A stretch of DNA of 64,000 nt from Paralichthys olivaceus (GCF_024713975.1 NC_091094.1:11145001-11209000), one strand, 5' to 3'. Shown: positions 37,290 to 51,822, counted from the first letter of the stretch. Program-made: numbers and translations. Notes: generated by a model not told the origin, from the sequence alone.

Positions 37290-40200
37290 TTTACACTTAC
37301 AGATTGATTGGTGTGGTTATCTTTTAAATTGAAGTTTTATTATCATTTATTACACTCATGTTTCAAAATGAAATTATTATGTTCATATCAAACTGTAATT
37401 AAACTTAAAATTCTAAACATTTTAAGTCTTTTTTTTGAGAAACAATTGCATGATTGTAACCTGACAAACAAGGACTATGCTATACATACAAGTAAACATA
37501 CATAAACATATTTTACTTTCAGGTATTTTGTATAAAAATAATGTTTTTTCCGTCTAACCACCTATGTGTTATTTTTTTCCATCTGTTGTTCACTTTCATT
37601 TTGACAGTTGTGAGCATTTTGTTATATCTTCATAAAACTTTCTAACAAACAAACAAAACAGGCCAACAGACATCCCTCTACAGTACAGCACCTTATTTTC
37701 CTGAGACATAATGTGATAATATACAAATTTCATAACAAATCATGTGCCACCTACTTATGGTTGGAAGATTGTAGTTTGTCCATATCAGCAATGTATTTTC
37801 TTGCTCAGCAAGTAAGGTTGCGTAGTAACCATAGAAGTATTGGTGCGTCTGGGTGCTGGCTAAGGGGTTTGTTTACTGTAAAGTCTTGCAGCACAAACAG
37901 TGAACACACAGGTTACATGATCTGTTCAGTCCAACTTCAACTACATATTTTGCTAAGGGCCCAAAGTAAGGGACTCACAGGCCCCCCTCTAAACAATAAA
38001 TCTGATATCGGCCTGTTTTGCATCCTGGGAAGAAAGGCATTCCTCAGTGAGTCATTAGGCAAGAGTTGTGTTAGTAAGGATTTAAATTCTTCACAGAACT
38101 CACAGCTCATCTGGGCTTGGTGCTTTGCTTGTTGGGAATTCACAGCTCCCTTGACTTCCTGCTCTGTTACCGGTTTATTAAGTGTTTTCCTCCGTAGGTC
38201 TACAGATTAAAGTCGATTTAAATTAGGAAAAAAAACTCAGAGGGGTTGTTTGCTTTTAACTTGTTATTATTCCCTAAATCTGTTTCCCTTTTTTTCCGAC
38301 AGCATTTTAAGAGTTTACTTTTATGTGGTTTGTTGCCAAATTCCTATAACCTGTTTATCACGATTCTCCCTTCAGCTTTATGAGTGAATCAGGAGTTCAG
38401 AACAGCCTCGATAGCCATCAGTGTTTTTAAATTAGCCTCAGAGGGGTCCTCCTGCCTCTGGGAACATCTTTTTCCTCCTGCACAGGATCCGAATCAGTCC
38501 CACATGGGTTTGTTGGGTTTCTATATATATAAATGTAATTGAGACTTGGGGTCACAGTTGAGACAGTCACTTTAATGGCAATAATTACAGATCACAAAAA
38601 TAGCAGTTAGTCTAAATAATTACATAGCAGCAGGAACAATCATAAAACATCTGAATGCTTGCAAAGCAACAAGGCTATTTCATAAATATTCAGTAGATAA
38701 ATAAACTCCTCTGATGGGTATACACTATAGATGAAAACATGTTCATATATAGCAAAAAACATTGAGTTGTACTTGGCTGATAATTTCAAACCCACACAAT
38801 TGAACACCATGTAAGTGAACAAGAAATATACTCTTTCTGTCTTACCTGATTTGAAGCCTTACTATGCAAATACAGTCGTATAGAACATATCTACAACAAC
38901 ACATTTTATATCATGTACTTCTTGTTTTCACGAAACAGTTTTGAGCTGTTTTACTCATTTTGAAGAAAATCTGACAAACGATACAAGAGTCTTAGCTGTT
39001 ACTCATAAATCCTCTGAGCTTATGACGTGGCCTCCAGCAGTTCTTTGAGTAAAGTCTTTTTTTTTTTAACTACACTTCACACAGAAAGTGAGATGAAAAG
39101 ATTGATACCATTCTCACATCTGTCCGTTAAGTAGGCCGGAGGCTAAGCAGAAAACAGCAGCTGGTTAGCTTAGCTTAGCACAAAAACTAAGAAACGGGGA
39201 AGCAGCCGGCCTGATTTTTCTGAAGGTCATTATTAAATCTGAGTGTGAAATCAGCGAGTGAATGGTTGCAGCCGTAGACTGTATGTAAAGTTGGACAACC
39301 TATCTCCACTTCCTCCCATGATCCAGACATGAAGCTAAGATATGGAGCAAGGTCCCGACGATAACATGCTAGACCAACCGTGACTCAATCTCAGCTGTCA
39401 ATCAGATATTTCAACCCATCGTCATCGCGTCAAATAACTAATTAAAACCAATTTAACTGGAAAATGAGGACTTCAGAGTGATTTTTGACAGAGCCAGATT
39501 AGCTATTCACCTGTTTTTACTCTTTATGCTAATATAAACGACCTGTTAGCAATAGCTTGGTATTCAATGAATAAATATGAGCGGTATCACTTTCCTCATC
39601 TGACTCTGAGACACAGGTTTCCCAAAATGTTAAACCTTTGCTATAAGATGGCGGCACACTATATCCCCTTACATTGTGAGTAAAACAGTTACACTGTGTC
39701 CCCTCCCTCTGCTGAACACAACAGTATTTACCAATATGTGACGATTGAGCAACAGACTGAGAATAAAAAGCTTCAATAAGCACATTCAGTTCATCAGCCT
39801 CTGTTGAGACCTAACAGTCGTGTTCAGTTTACCGAGGCATTCTGAATGTGACCAACGACAAAGAAGACATTCAAACTGGCTGTGTGTTGTTAGCGTGTGT
39901 GTATATTTTCTTTTCCGCCGTGTTTGAAAGCTCTGTTCGGCACAGAGATGGTGGCTCCGCTACATCCAGCCTCTCTTAGGAGTTGTGTTCAGTTTTGATT
40001 CTCCTGTCATTACTTGTTAATAAAGGTAGAAAATAACAGTCCTGGCCCTGGCCGCCTCTTTAATGACGAGCTCTATTGTTCAGAGTTGCCCGCTCGTGGT
40101 TCGACCACAGCAGTCACCACGCTTCAGCACACTGCACTTCGCCCTTTCATCTCCGTCGGCGCTGATCAATGCGAGATCAGAAGGCAAACCACTTCATCAG

Positions 40201-41551
40201 CTGCCTGTCCATGGGTGAGTGTATCTGAGGGGTTTTCTTCTCCACTCCCCTTAGTGTGTAATTGGCTATGCCCCCCCCCCCCCCCCCCAAAGGCTAAAAT
40301 TCTAGTAATCACTGTGTTCAAGTCTTGTCTCAGGAGAAAGTGGAGTAAAAGAGAAGGCCAGTTCTTCTACACACTGGCCACCCTTTTTGGTTAAATGTAA
40401 CATACACATATCATACAAAGAGATATTTAAAAGTTTGAGCAATTTAAAGTACGAGTCGTCTAATAAACGGCAGGTGTTGGGAATTTTAGAACTAAAATAA
40501 ACCAGAATGAATTTCAAAGGCTGTAAGTGTGTGGAAGCAGAAAATTGTGGGGGAGTGGGCTTCAAACACACAACACAACTGGGATTAGCGTTTTACAGTT
40601 CACCTAAACATACATCTAAGTGATTAAAGTCTGACATGTCGTTAACCAATAATGCAATAAAGTGACATTTTCATCATTATCACGTGACTACATCCAACGA
40701 GTGCTGGGGTTTTCTCACTAAAATGTGGTAGGCCACCAATATTTTTTCAAAACATCCGTATAATGGTTTGTTACAGCAAACACTTCTGCACCGAGGACTG
40801 CAGGATGTGACAAAACTGCAAAACTACTAAATGCGTCTCCAAACTTTAAATATTCATCCAGTGTAAAAACGTTGACAGCCACAGCTCTCAGAATGTTAAT
40901 TTAAGGTTAAAGCTGCAAAGATTTAACAGTCTTAAAGTCTTAAGGTAATTTGTTTCATGTAACAGTGAATAACCAAACTCTCAGAGTGTGACTAATTCTG
41001 CTGTAGCTTTCACCAGCTTTGAATTTCTTTCAGACTCGCACTTCAGTCAGTGTTAGATTGGTTCACCATTGTTTTTTTCTAGCGTGGCACAACATCTTGA
41101 AAACAACACGTCGGAGGATAGACACAGAGGAAACTCAGTGTCAGACGTTAAAGGATAAATCACAAAGATTTGAACCAGATAATTTTTTTTTTAAATGATT
41201 AATTCAAGAAAAGGCAGTCATGTATTTAAAGTCTTTCACAAGATCTTTTGTTTTCTACGTTATATTTTCAGTCACGTCCCCACTCGTCTTCTGTTGTGGG
41301 ACACAGCAAAAATAAGAACAAGTGACTGAGAGACAACATTTCAAACTTGAGAACATACTCAAGCAAGTTTCTTTTTTTATATAGTACACAACATATTTCA
41401 AGTTTTGAAACTTGAGAGCTTGTCAGTCTGCATGAAAATAAACTGGAATAAGTCTTCAGCGGAATGATCTCTGTGGGTTTACAAAGTAAAACTTATTCTT
41501 TTGTTTTGAGTGGCCCATATCAGGACATAATTATTTCATGAATATAACCTT
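37290..41551. other. Convergent interval prxl2b / mmel1
   Basis: Tail-to-tail spacer of about 4.2 kb without a recognised gene. It includes a C homopolymer at 40271-40288 and the mmel1 3' UTR at its right end. A GC-richer, less repetitive block at about 40010-40210 stands out. No clear exon signals. Confidence 0.6.
40271..40288 (+). repeat. Poly(C) run
   Basis: Eighteen consecutive C residues; length is error-prone in sequencing. Confidence 0.9.
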
Positions 41552-44500
41552 CTACCAAACACGACATTTCAGCTCAGGGTTCATTGGACTGCCCTTCTTG
41601 CACTGGAAAGCTTCTGAGAACGCTTCGAAATTCTGGAGAGATCCGAGCACCCTAAAGACAAAGGATGAAAAACATTGAAAAATATACATAATAATAATGA
41701 TAATAATAATAATAATAATAACAAATTCCCTATTAGCGGGAATTTATATATAGCGCAAGGGGCTGTAGATGTAAAAGGTAGTTAAAACAGATGATTAGAG
41801 ATGATCAATGTTACGTCTGTAAATAATGATTTGGCAAAAACACAACCTCCCCGGTTAAAGCAGTAAATCCTCACTGTTTTTAAAATGTGCTGTCTCTGAT
41901 TTTAACACCAGGTCATACTGAAGCTGATTACCTGTATTCTAAGGGACTGTGTGAGTCGGTCTTGATGGACTGGCTGGCATACTCAGGTCGATAAGCACCA
42001 CACCACACCTGGAGATAAAACAGTTAGAGAGGGAGGAGAGAAGAAGAGAGAAATCTGTTCAGAAAAGCTGTCATTAAATGTTAAATCAAAGTTCCTGCAG
42101 ATATTTTCCATTAAAAAATGAAATCCACAATTCACATCTCAGCTCAAATATTTATCATAATTTATTCAGAATGTGTAATAATATCACCTGTTTATAAGAT
42201 ATTATAACAATTTTGATAATTATCTTAATTCACAGCTCTTATATGTGCAGGTTTCACAATTGTTTTCACTCATGTACCAACACAACTGACTTGTTGCTCT
42301 CGTGCACTTTCAGTTTTTGGTTTGTTTTAAATTCCGTGGCATCAAAAGGGTGTTTACTTTGCAGCTTTCCTCATTCTCTATGTTTTTCAGCTAAGCACTG
42401 ATTTTTATCTGCGATTGTTTCAGTGTCTCACCCCCTGACGCCCTGTTTACTTCTCAGGACCAAACATCCTCGGAAAAATGCTCCTCCTGACCTTTCGCTC
42501 TCGAAACTTTCAGTAACAAAACATACCTTCAGTTATACTCACTTGTGCAAAGTTAAGAAAGAAAAGTTGCTTGTGATCCATGTCGAGCCCAGGTAGACGT
42601 GGCTCCTCGCCCTCCATCTCCACCCACTTCAGATAAGCCTGTAAAATAAACAAACACATATACCTAAAAAAATTTGATGTGCAGGAAATAATGTTTAGTT
42701 TTCATTGCCTTAATATTAAATGTGGTTAAGTGCTTTTGAACTGAACCTTAAATGCTTGACGAACTCCTCCGTTGTCTGCAATGTTCTCCCCCAAAGTGCT
42801 GATTCCACTCACCTGTCGTCACACAAACAAAAACCACACACCGACGTGAAACCACTCATTCTGCTGGTCACTTAATACATGGTTCACACAGTCGGGGATT
42901 ACAGCTGAGACAAAACCTCTCATTTCACACAGGCCACACAGGTGCTTACGTTCTGTCCACCTGCTAGCTTCCAGTTGAAGTTGCCGTACTGTTGCACCAT
43001 GCACTGTGACTGCTCTTTAAAATGCTCGGCAGAGTAATTACTCCACCAGTTCAGCATATTTCCATCCTTGTCAAAATTACGACCTGTAAGGAGACAACGT
43101 GTGAGGTTAAGTGATGTTTTCATGTTCCAAACTTGGTAGCATTTGAAAAACAGCTTGTTTGACAAATTTGAAATGGGTCGTTCTTATGATAAACTGTATT
43201 TATACGTTCAGGTTTCTAAAAATATCCACCATGAGTCACTAGCGTCTCACCATTGTCATCGAATCCATGTGTGATCTCATGTCCGATAACCATTCCTATT
43301 CCACCAAAGTTCAGGGCCTGGTGCTGATGTTTACTGAAGAACGGCGGCTGCAGGATCCCAGCAGGAAACACTGGACACACGAAAACAACAGGAGTGAAAA
43401 CACTGTGTACAGGCAGCACTGACAAGGATTATATTGAAGAGAGACTCAGTTATTCTATGAAAACACCTCTGAGGACCTCACTGAGGCTCTCACCTATCTG
43501 GTTTCTGTTGGGTGAGTAGAATGCGTTCACCACAGCAGCACCAATGATCCATCTGAGGGGTGATTGAGAAAAATGGATTAAAACCCATAGAAAAGCACGA
43601 GCTGCATTTTCAGTTGGAGGAAGCAGGATTCACAAATGGAGCATATTTTGCTCTGTGAAAAAAAATATTTAGACCTTCATGGTCAATGTTCTTTGATTCT
43701 CTTGATGAGGACACACGTCGTTTTTTTTCTTGGGACTATAAAAGCAGTGAATTGGTGCAGCATGTCCATTTCATTAAATTAGTTTTTTTATATTTAGGCT
43801 GAACACGACCTGGTTTATCATCTTGGGAACAGACAGAGGAGCAAAAATGAAAAACTGTCTCGCAAACCATTTTTGTGTAATCCAACTCACTTAGAAGAGG
43901 AATTTGTGTTTTAACCTTGGATGACATTTTCTGTCCAACTTTCCTGAGTACACGACTTTGTCTTTTTACAAAATAAGAGCATTTTGTACAATCATCAGCT
44001 TACAAGTCAGGATCCACCGGCTCTCTGAGCTTCTTCAGACTCTTGTGCGCCTCAGACTTCAGGTTCTCCAGGATGTTCTCAAAGTAGTGTTCTTCACTGA
44101 AGTTCAGCTGGGAAGAGAAACAGGAAGAACTCAGTGAAAGTGCATCTTTAAGTTGTTATCTTTACCAAAGAACTTATGTTTTTTTCTATGTTCGTTTGTC
44201 AGTTAGTTATCAGAATTACGCAAAAACTGCTGAACTGATTTCCATGACTTTTTGTGGAGGGGTGGGGCATGACCCAAGGAAGAACCCATTCAATTTAGGG
44301 TGTTTTTAAACATTTTCATTAATTTGTCAGAGAACACTTCTTGGATCATGTTTCGGGGACTGATATTTATGTGTGTGTGAAGAATCTGGATGTAGTGAAT
44401 CTGGATTTGTTTGTTTGTAAGTAAGCAGCATTACACAAAAACTACTGGACGGATTACCACGAAACTTGGTGGAAGGATGAAGTTTGGCTCAGGGGAGGGC

Positions 44501-47500
44501 CCATTACATGTTGGTGCAGATCCAGATTAGGAGGCGGATCAAGGATTTTTTTTAACTTTCTCTCACACATTGCAAGACAGCGTGTTTTTTAAGTTCCCAT
44601 GGAATGATACATTGAATTAAATGAAACAAATCAATCATACTGTCTGATATTTATGAGTGTGCCTGTAGACATGGACTCAGTGTTTACTTACATGAGCGTA
44701 CTCCTGGTCAAGTTTCAGGTTGCCTTGCTGTAGAATGTGATCTGGATAACCAATGTGCTCCTTGATTGCCATGGCCTATAAGAGAAGCAGAATAATCTGT
44801 ATGATGAGAAAACATGTGGGGAAGATCGTCCATTATTCTCTCAGTTTGACTACAAACTGCACCTTCTCTCTTGCTTTCTCTTTTGAGGGAGCGTCCATCC
44901 AGCTTAACTCCTCGAGAGTTTCCACATAGGCTTTCTGGATCTTACCGATGAGGTCACTGACCTGGGAACATTTAGAACATATCTCAAAGATTGAAGTCAC
45001 AATCCAGTACAGAAGTAACGTTGTCATAATTAAGAGCTCCTGGTAACCAAGACTACAAATTAGAGGATGTTTTCTTTCATGGCACAACATTTTTCAAGAT
45101 ATGGACACAAAATGCTGGATGTACCTGTAATACTTGACGTGTTTTTAACATCACTGTATTTGTTATAATTATAATTCTTACTATGATGACATATGTTATA
45201 TTATTTAAACTGCATTTTGCTGTACTGTCATTGTAGATTGACTTAAGGTATAGGATAAGATAAGATCGTAAGATATCTTAGTAAGATAGTCAGAATGAGG
45301 AAGACATTAGAATGTGTGAAAGTATAAAATAGAATAAAGTATAGAATAGAGTTGTAATATAATATAATAGTTATAGTTACAGTTTCATTAGAATAATGTG
45401 TAACATTAACATCTGCCATCAAATGCATTTCCTAGAACTAAACTGCATTGTGTTTTGAATACTTGATAAAAAGAATATTTTATGTTACGAAAATATCGTC
45501 ATTTATAATATTACAAAAGTGAATACAGAAGAATGAATGACTGTAGACTCGTATCTTGGTGACGCGTAATGCACAGTGAAGCTTGACAATTGACTCTTGG
45601 CCGCTCCAAGTCAATTTGGTGCACATAATGTATGTCACACCATGAACTTCTGCGCACGAGCTCAGGCATCATAGTTTGACGTAAACATCTGTTGTGGTAG
45701 TAACTGATTTCCATGCTCTGACAAATATGAATATCCGATTGGTTCAGTGGTGTTAATAGACCCCAAAAAACAACTCACCATTCGTTTACTTTCTCCAGCG
45801 AAGGTCTCACGCACGTACAGAGCGCCAACTGCGTTCTCCATGCTGCTCTGGACGTAACGCACACATTCCCGCCACCAAGCATCCTCCACTGTCGTCCCAT
45901 AGAGAGTCTGTCCACACACAGACACACACACACTGGATAACTGATTGTCACTTGCTCACATTAACATGTGTTCTGCCCTGTGATGCCACGCACGTCGTAC
46001 CTTCCTGTATCGGGCTCTGGCATCTTTGAAGCGGCGGCTCAAGCTATTAACTCTGTCAATGATGAGCTGCCAGGTGAGGTAGTTCTGTATAGTTCTGCAA
46101 ACGTATATTATTTGATAAATTCAACCTGTTCTTTAACGACTGAATCTTTATAGTGTCAGCGCCTGACGTCACTTTTGTCCTGACCTGGTGCTGTGTCTGG
46201 AGAGAACATCATTCATCTTCTCCAGGTAGGGGGAGCTGTACACCACCACCTCCTCTTCCAGCTGGACCTCAACGGACACACTCGACAGCACACCTTGAAT
46301 AAATCGTGTCCAGTTAAAACCCTGGAAAAGAAATTTTAACATGTTTAGTTTTGCTGACTATGTTTAGGACACCACAGGTTAAGGTACATTTGGTTTACAG
46401 CATTTAACAGAGATTCTTGTTTGCTTTGCTTTTTTCCCAGGAAGGTGGAGGAGGTTCATAACAACGAACTCCAGAGACAATAAGGAAAACGTTCATCTCT
46501 ATAGATTCAACTACAGGATGATGGCAATAATCCCACGGACTGGGAGGTGGAAACATCCTCGTTCACTTCATTCAAAGATTAAAAATGATTTGATCTGCTC
46601 TTTGTTAATGTAATGCAGAAGAAAGAAGTAAAATCTCACTTACATTGAAGCTGAACGTGCTCTGTAGTTCACCCAATGTCATCTTGTTGTAGAGAACTGT
46701 GACATCTTGGCGCTCCTCTGCTGGTGATGTGGCCTGTCCAGCAACAAGGAGGAAAAAAAACACTTTCTATAGAGTGATGGTTGGTTTTATATTTACTGAA
46801 AGGAAACAGGTTAAACATTAGCCTGATCTCCCTGGTTCACACTAAACTGAGCCTGGTTCTCTTGTTGACAGGAAGCAGAGACTAGAGATGCTCATTTATC
46901 ACCTCTTCATTATTAATTTTCCACAGGTCCCTGAATTCCATTTCCTGTTGTGGCTGGCACTCACATTCGCGATGTCTGTCTCCAGCTCCAGCACTTGCAT
47001 CATTTCCTCCCAGACACGCTCGTCATCCTGGGTCAAGTTCCTGTCCTCTCGGGTTATCTTTGCGATAGAAAACATGAAGTGCAGGTAGGCCTCTCGAACC
47101 TGTGGTACCAACAATCAAATAAACTGATAATGGTGCCTGCACAACAAAATCAAGGTTGTGTCAGGAAATTAGTTTTTAATCTGCCAAGTTTGCCAGATCA
47201 TGTTTGTACAATCATATCGAGTCATAAGACTGATTCAGTTAAAGCCCCAACAAGGAACTTTTCAGTTTGTTTTAATTTGGCGCCCTTTGTGTTTCCATCA
47301 TCTCCTGACGTGGAAACCTTGGCCTAACCAGCATGTTTCTTTTTGTTGCTGTATGATTGATAACTGACATTATAATTTAGTTTTAGTACCAATCATACAC
47401 TAACACTAACCCTGCCATAAATGGTTTGATCAGACCTTGCAGGTAATCCGACCCAAACACAGCCACTGAGAATAGTTTATGGAAAAAAAGCAAATTTTCT

Positions 47501-50500
47501 CCCTGATTGTCTCCTTTGCTTTGTAAGCCATAAAGAGACAATCTAATATGAGAATAACTCACTGTCCAATGTTCAAATATGAGTTTGATTGTTTAACTCA
47601 AACCACAGAGGTAAATGGAATATTTATGCTGCTTGAATTAAGTTGTAATCAAGATTCTTTACGAATCCAATGTTTTTTTAGTTTTTTTAAAAGCCATTGA
47701 TAAAAGCCACAATCAAACTACCTGCAGGATCTGATGCAGTTGAATAAGGAGGCGTATCTTTCTTTGTGATTTATGAGAACTTTATGGTGTCACCTTTTTG
47801 TAGTTTCCATCATTGAAGTAATAGTCTCTTGATGGCATTCCAAGTCCTGGCTGGTCAATCTGTTCAATATACCAGAAGAGCAATAACAAGAAGCACATTA
47901 ATTTTTACAGTGTTTAAAAGATAAGGCAGCAATACTGTAAACTTACTAATATGAATATAAATATTTTCTGCATATCCAAAGCCTGATAAAACGTATTCCT
48001 CTGTGCCATTAACTATTTTAAACAATATCAAAAACACTGACTGACTTTTGATTCACATGTACCTACACGGTCCTCCTGTCATAAATACTGTTTACAGCAC
48101 TAAATGCATGTTAATACGCAGCTGAAAACAGACCTCAACAAGTTCACTTTACCCCTGTCTGAGATAGATATAGAATAAGTGCAGCCTGGTCTGTAATTAC
48201 TGCATAAAGGTTGATGTTATTTGTGCTTGGATAAACAGTAATCTCACATAAATGATATGACGCTGAGAGTCCCGGTCATCCGTCCAAACGTACAAGTCCA
48301 GCAAAACTTTCTTGTGGAAACGAGCGGTGAGCTTCGCCAGCGTGTCCTCGAGGCTCCACACCTCCTCTGTGAACAGGAAAACATCAGAACTTCATTTAAA
48401 CACAAAAGTACAAAAAGTATTCCACAGGGCTGCAAAGAGGGGGCTGCTCCTCTGGAGCTTGGGGAAGAGCAGTGTAGACTATTTAAAGCATCCTTCACAG
48501 TTCTGAGTGAGGACCTGCTCCTCTTCCCACTCCAAGCTCCTCATGTGACTGCTCAGCTGGAGAGCCTCAGCTGGCCTCTGGATTCCATCAACAAAGCTTG
48601 TTCTCAGCAGAGTCCAAACGTAGCTGTTTTGTGAGTACATGCATTTGAGTAGGAACATGGATGTGAGTAGGAGTGTGTGGATGTGTTACAGGTGGTGGTA
48701 CCTGTTGTGGTGTTCCAGTCGTCTGATGCCACAGGCCAGTCTCCGATACTCTCAATGAGCGTCAGGAGGGGCAGGGAGTCACGCTGCTCTATGAGGCCTG
48801 CAGGTAAAATACCACATAACAAAACAATTAACATATAACAGCAACACTGGAGTCTATTTGTTCATCGTTAGTGAGACTGAAGGATCCTGTTGTGTGTGGT
48901 CAGGGCTGAACCAGCTTTGGTGGTGTAACATGTTATTGCAGCATAAATACATGCGTATTATGCAGGTGTATGTGCCTCACCTCAAAAGGGTTAAATAAAG
49001 GATTGATGCACAGGGGTGGCACAGTGGTGTAGTGATTAACACAGTCACCTCACAGCAAGAATGATTTTGGTTTGGTCTGGGCCTTTCTGTGTGGAGTTTG
49101 CATGTCCTCCCCACATCTGTGTGTGTGGTCACGGGCTTCCTCCCACAGTCCAAAGACATGCAGCTTAATTTAATTGCAGACTCTAAGGTGACTGAAGGTG
49201 TGAGTGTGATTTGATTCTCTATATTTCAGCCTTGCGGTACCCTTCCTCTCGCCCAATGTCAGCAAGGATTTGCTCCAACCCCCAGCAACCCTTTAAGGAT
49301 AAGTGGTGGAGGGATGTCTGAGCACACGTTTATCCTTCCTTCCTAAATCCAGAGGATGCTTCTAATGACAGTGGGCCACTTTCATATGGGTAAATGTTCA
49401 TTGAGCAATAATAAAAATAGTTTTGTGTTTTTTCCAGTATTATGTATTAAATTGTATTTATGTAGCAGAGTAGAGGGAGGCTGTCCAATTGTTAGAGTGA
49501 GTGAACAGATCCTTACTCTCATTCATGCAGGAGTTGTAAAGGATTTTGGCCTTTCTGATGGCATCCCTGTCCTGTTCGTTCTCCATCTCCAGAACACCTG
49601 CAACAACAAGACCCATGCAAACATTTCCGCTCTGAATGAAACCCACGCATTCAGCTCTGAATGCCACCACCCACTGACCCCCAAAGGTTAGACCCACGAC
49701 CCTGGCGTTGCGCGACTGTGCCAGCTGACCTTTGAGGACAATCTCCAGCTTGTCCCTCAGAATGTCAAAGACGCTGTGACGGGAGCTGGTCTCCGGGATG
49801 ACATGGCGCTCCAGCCAACCCCCGCAGGCATACTGGTAGAAATTATCGCAGGGCTTCACAGACTTATCCATGTTCTGTAAGAGCCGAGCAGCTAGCAGGG
49901 AAAGAGACACACATGGACAGGATGGTCGGTATGTGGCCTTTTTTGCGAGGATGGGGGTTGACTTTGCAAAAGGAATCAGCAGGGAGGCAAAGAAAAAACA
50001 CTTCCTCTCACCTGCTGTAACACAGTCCTCAGTTGTGCACACATTGTTGAGGTTGGAGCGAAACAGCTGGCCTGGAAAAATCCGTGTTGACACATGAGAG
50101 AGAACGTGAAGAGACGGGTGGGTGTTGCTGTATAAAGTGTACAGCTCTAAATTCTAATTAGCCTGGATCTACAGTCTGTGTGTGACCGTCGATGTCTGTG
50201 TCAGCAGCAACTTTCACTTTTGTGTGGCACTGCTGATGAGGCAGTAAAAAGAATTACAGTATTACAGTGACTATCAGAGGTGCGGCACATATGACACATG
50301 TTGGCCCACTGATTCCACAGCGTATCCTGCATTCAGTTTACAGGATTAAAAGACTCACCCTGTCGTGTTGAGCTCCTTGACACACTTGGCCTGTTCGATT
50401 GTTCTGAGATGGATGAAAGAGACAGATTTCGTTTATTCTAAATAATGATGAAAACTACAACACCTGCAACATTGAAAAGCGCTGCATTACAATTATGTTT

Positions 50501-50939
50501 GCACGGAGAAAATAAAGTAATCTTTTCTTTTAAAATAACTTCAAAAAAAGAGCCCATATCTGCAGTTAAAGGTCAGAAAAGTCAGAAAACAGTTATTATG
50601 AGCTGATACTCCTTTGTGAGTAACATTGACATTTAATCTTGGCAGATCATTCAATCAGTTGTGTGTAAAGCACTTCATGGTCGTTTTGGAGATGCTTCTA
50701 CTACCACCATCATTTCCCTGTTTCAAGCAGACACTTCATTACTGCTGCCATCTGTAATATCTGGACCTGACAGAGCCATTACCTTTCACAACTGATGTGT
50801 AGAGGACTACCAGCCCGGCCAAGGCACAGCTGACCAACAGCAGAAGCACGGACAGACTGATCTCTGCAACAGTCCAACGATGCTTTCCAGGTTTACTTGA
50901 TTTCTCCATGATATCCATTTGACTTTCGGATTTGCCCAT
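41552..50939 (-). CDS. mmel1: Membrane metallo-endopeptidase-like 1 (neprilysin 2, M13 family)
   Basis: Twenty-three coding exons in transcript order: 50939-50783, 50403-50359, 50071-50012, 49891-49730, 49597-49517, 48797-48702, 48366-48248, 47859-47794, 47099-46965, 46733-46644, 46321-46185, 46094-46001, 45907-45779, 44961-44863, 44775-44692, 44107-44004, 43552-43494, 43370-43251, 43083-42950, 42812-42747, 42638-42543, 42008-41932 and 41651-41552 (TAG). Total 2310 nt, 769 residues; all phases join. A type II membrane anchor lies at residues about 27-48. M13 marks are [17 protein letters not shown] (562-566, substrate binding), zinc site HEITH (603-607), third ligand E666 with D670 in GENIAD, and terminal CRVW. 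All catalytic residues are intact, so an active ectoenzyme or secreted peptidase that trims small bioactive peptides is expected. The linker exon after the anchor (50403-50359) is poorly conserved and was fixed by phase. Orthology to MMEL1 rather than MME is supported by sequence and by the prxl2b neighbour. Confidence 0.95.
41687..41722 (+). repeat. (AAT)n microsatellite
   Basis: AAT triplets with one interruption, in the last mmel1 intron. Confidence 0.9.
44165..44670 (+). repeat. Dispersed repeat family A, copies 4 and 5 in tandem (mmel1 intron)
   Basis: Two successive members: 44165-44400 ('attacgcaaaaactgctgaa', 'gggactgatatttatg') and 44405-44670 ('cacgaaacttggtggaagga', 'ggtgcagatccaga', 'ctgatatttatgagtgt'). 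Confidence 0.75.
49010..49330 (+). repeat. SINE-like dispersed element (mmel1 intron)
   Basis: Starts 'ggggtggcacagtggtgtag', continues 'cctttctgtgtggagtttgc', 'cttcctcccacagtccaaag', and ends 'ggataagtggtggaggga'. This order is the very common teleost 'GGCGGCACGGTGG' repeat. The element is old and diverged. Confidence 0.75.
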
Positions 50940-51110
50940 ATTCCTCCTGACTGTGGGAGAGACACAGTGAGAGTGTGGGATGGTCCAGGCAGAGAGCTAC
51001 CAGTGTGTGAACATGTGTGCGTGTGTGTGTGTGTGTGGGCTGTGGGCTGTGCAGTGATCCATCAGTAAACATTGCCAGCTGACCTGCAGTGAGTGAGACT
51101 GAACTGCTGA
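50940..51110 (-). promoter_or_regulatory. mmel1: mmel1 5' non-coding region
   Basis: A splice acceptor (cccacag) at 50951-50957 opens the ATG exon at 50950, so at least one untranslated exon lies further right. Nothing in the sequence fixes the transcription start. Confidence 0.45.
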
Positions 51111-51785
51111 ACACCTACAACAACTTCACTGACAATTGTTGGGAAACTGTCTAGTTGCAAAAAAATTGTTTGCCACTTTTCACCTCACTCTCTTTTTGTA
51201 TCATCACTTTTATAGTTATTGTATCGCTATTTTTTCTTTCAAAAGGAATTGGTAGATTTAGTTGGAGAGTTCATTGTCAAATAATTGAAAAGTTCTGTAA
51301 GGCATTTAATGAAAAAACCCTTATGCCATTGATTCCTGTGGGTCAGAACCCCCCAAAAGGGTCCTAATATGATTATATATATGATTTGCTGAATACTACA
51401 TTGAATATATAATGTGTTTTAACATCCATCAACACTGTAATCTTACCTGCCGTGATATTACAGTACATTATATTACAGATGTTGTCTTTTTCTCCATATG
51501 GTGGAGCCATAATGTCTCACTGTATGAGGCTTTGGCTGTTAAACAGATTACTCTCTATAATAATTGTGGTTCCACAGTGTTTACCTCACCTGTTCTAATA
51601 ACTGACCATATTTTGTTCAACATATAACTTCATTTGAAACATAATTTTTTACTTTATCACCGAGCTCCATCTGTTGCAGAGGACAGAGAAGAGTCATTGT
51701 GTACAGTGACAGTTATGCTGGAAACGATTTGGCAAAGAGTAAATTAACCATTAAAGTTAATGTGTGTCTTTCAATTGTTGAAAAG

Positions 51786-51787
51786 AC

Positions 51788-51822
<35 letters not shown>
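51786..51822 (+). repeat. (CA)n microsatellite
   Basis: CA dinucleotides with one CG interruption near the start. Confidence 0.95.

Noticed and set aside
40014-40394. 126-codon plus-strand frame through the poly(C) run
   Set aside because: Relies on the homopolymer (polyproline), with no recognisable domain; a possible regulatory block is more likely than a gene.
46072-46095. let-7-like string (tgaggtagt followed by tctgtatagtt)
   Set aside because: It lies across the boundary of an mmel1 exon coding NYLTW on the other strand, lacks the full mature sequence and has no complementary arm for a precursor hairpin.
49356-49691. 111-codon plus-strand frame
   Set aside because: Overlaps a coding exon of mmel1 on the opposite strand and has no family resemblance.
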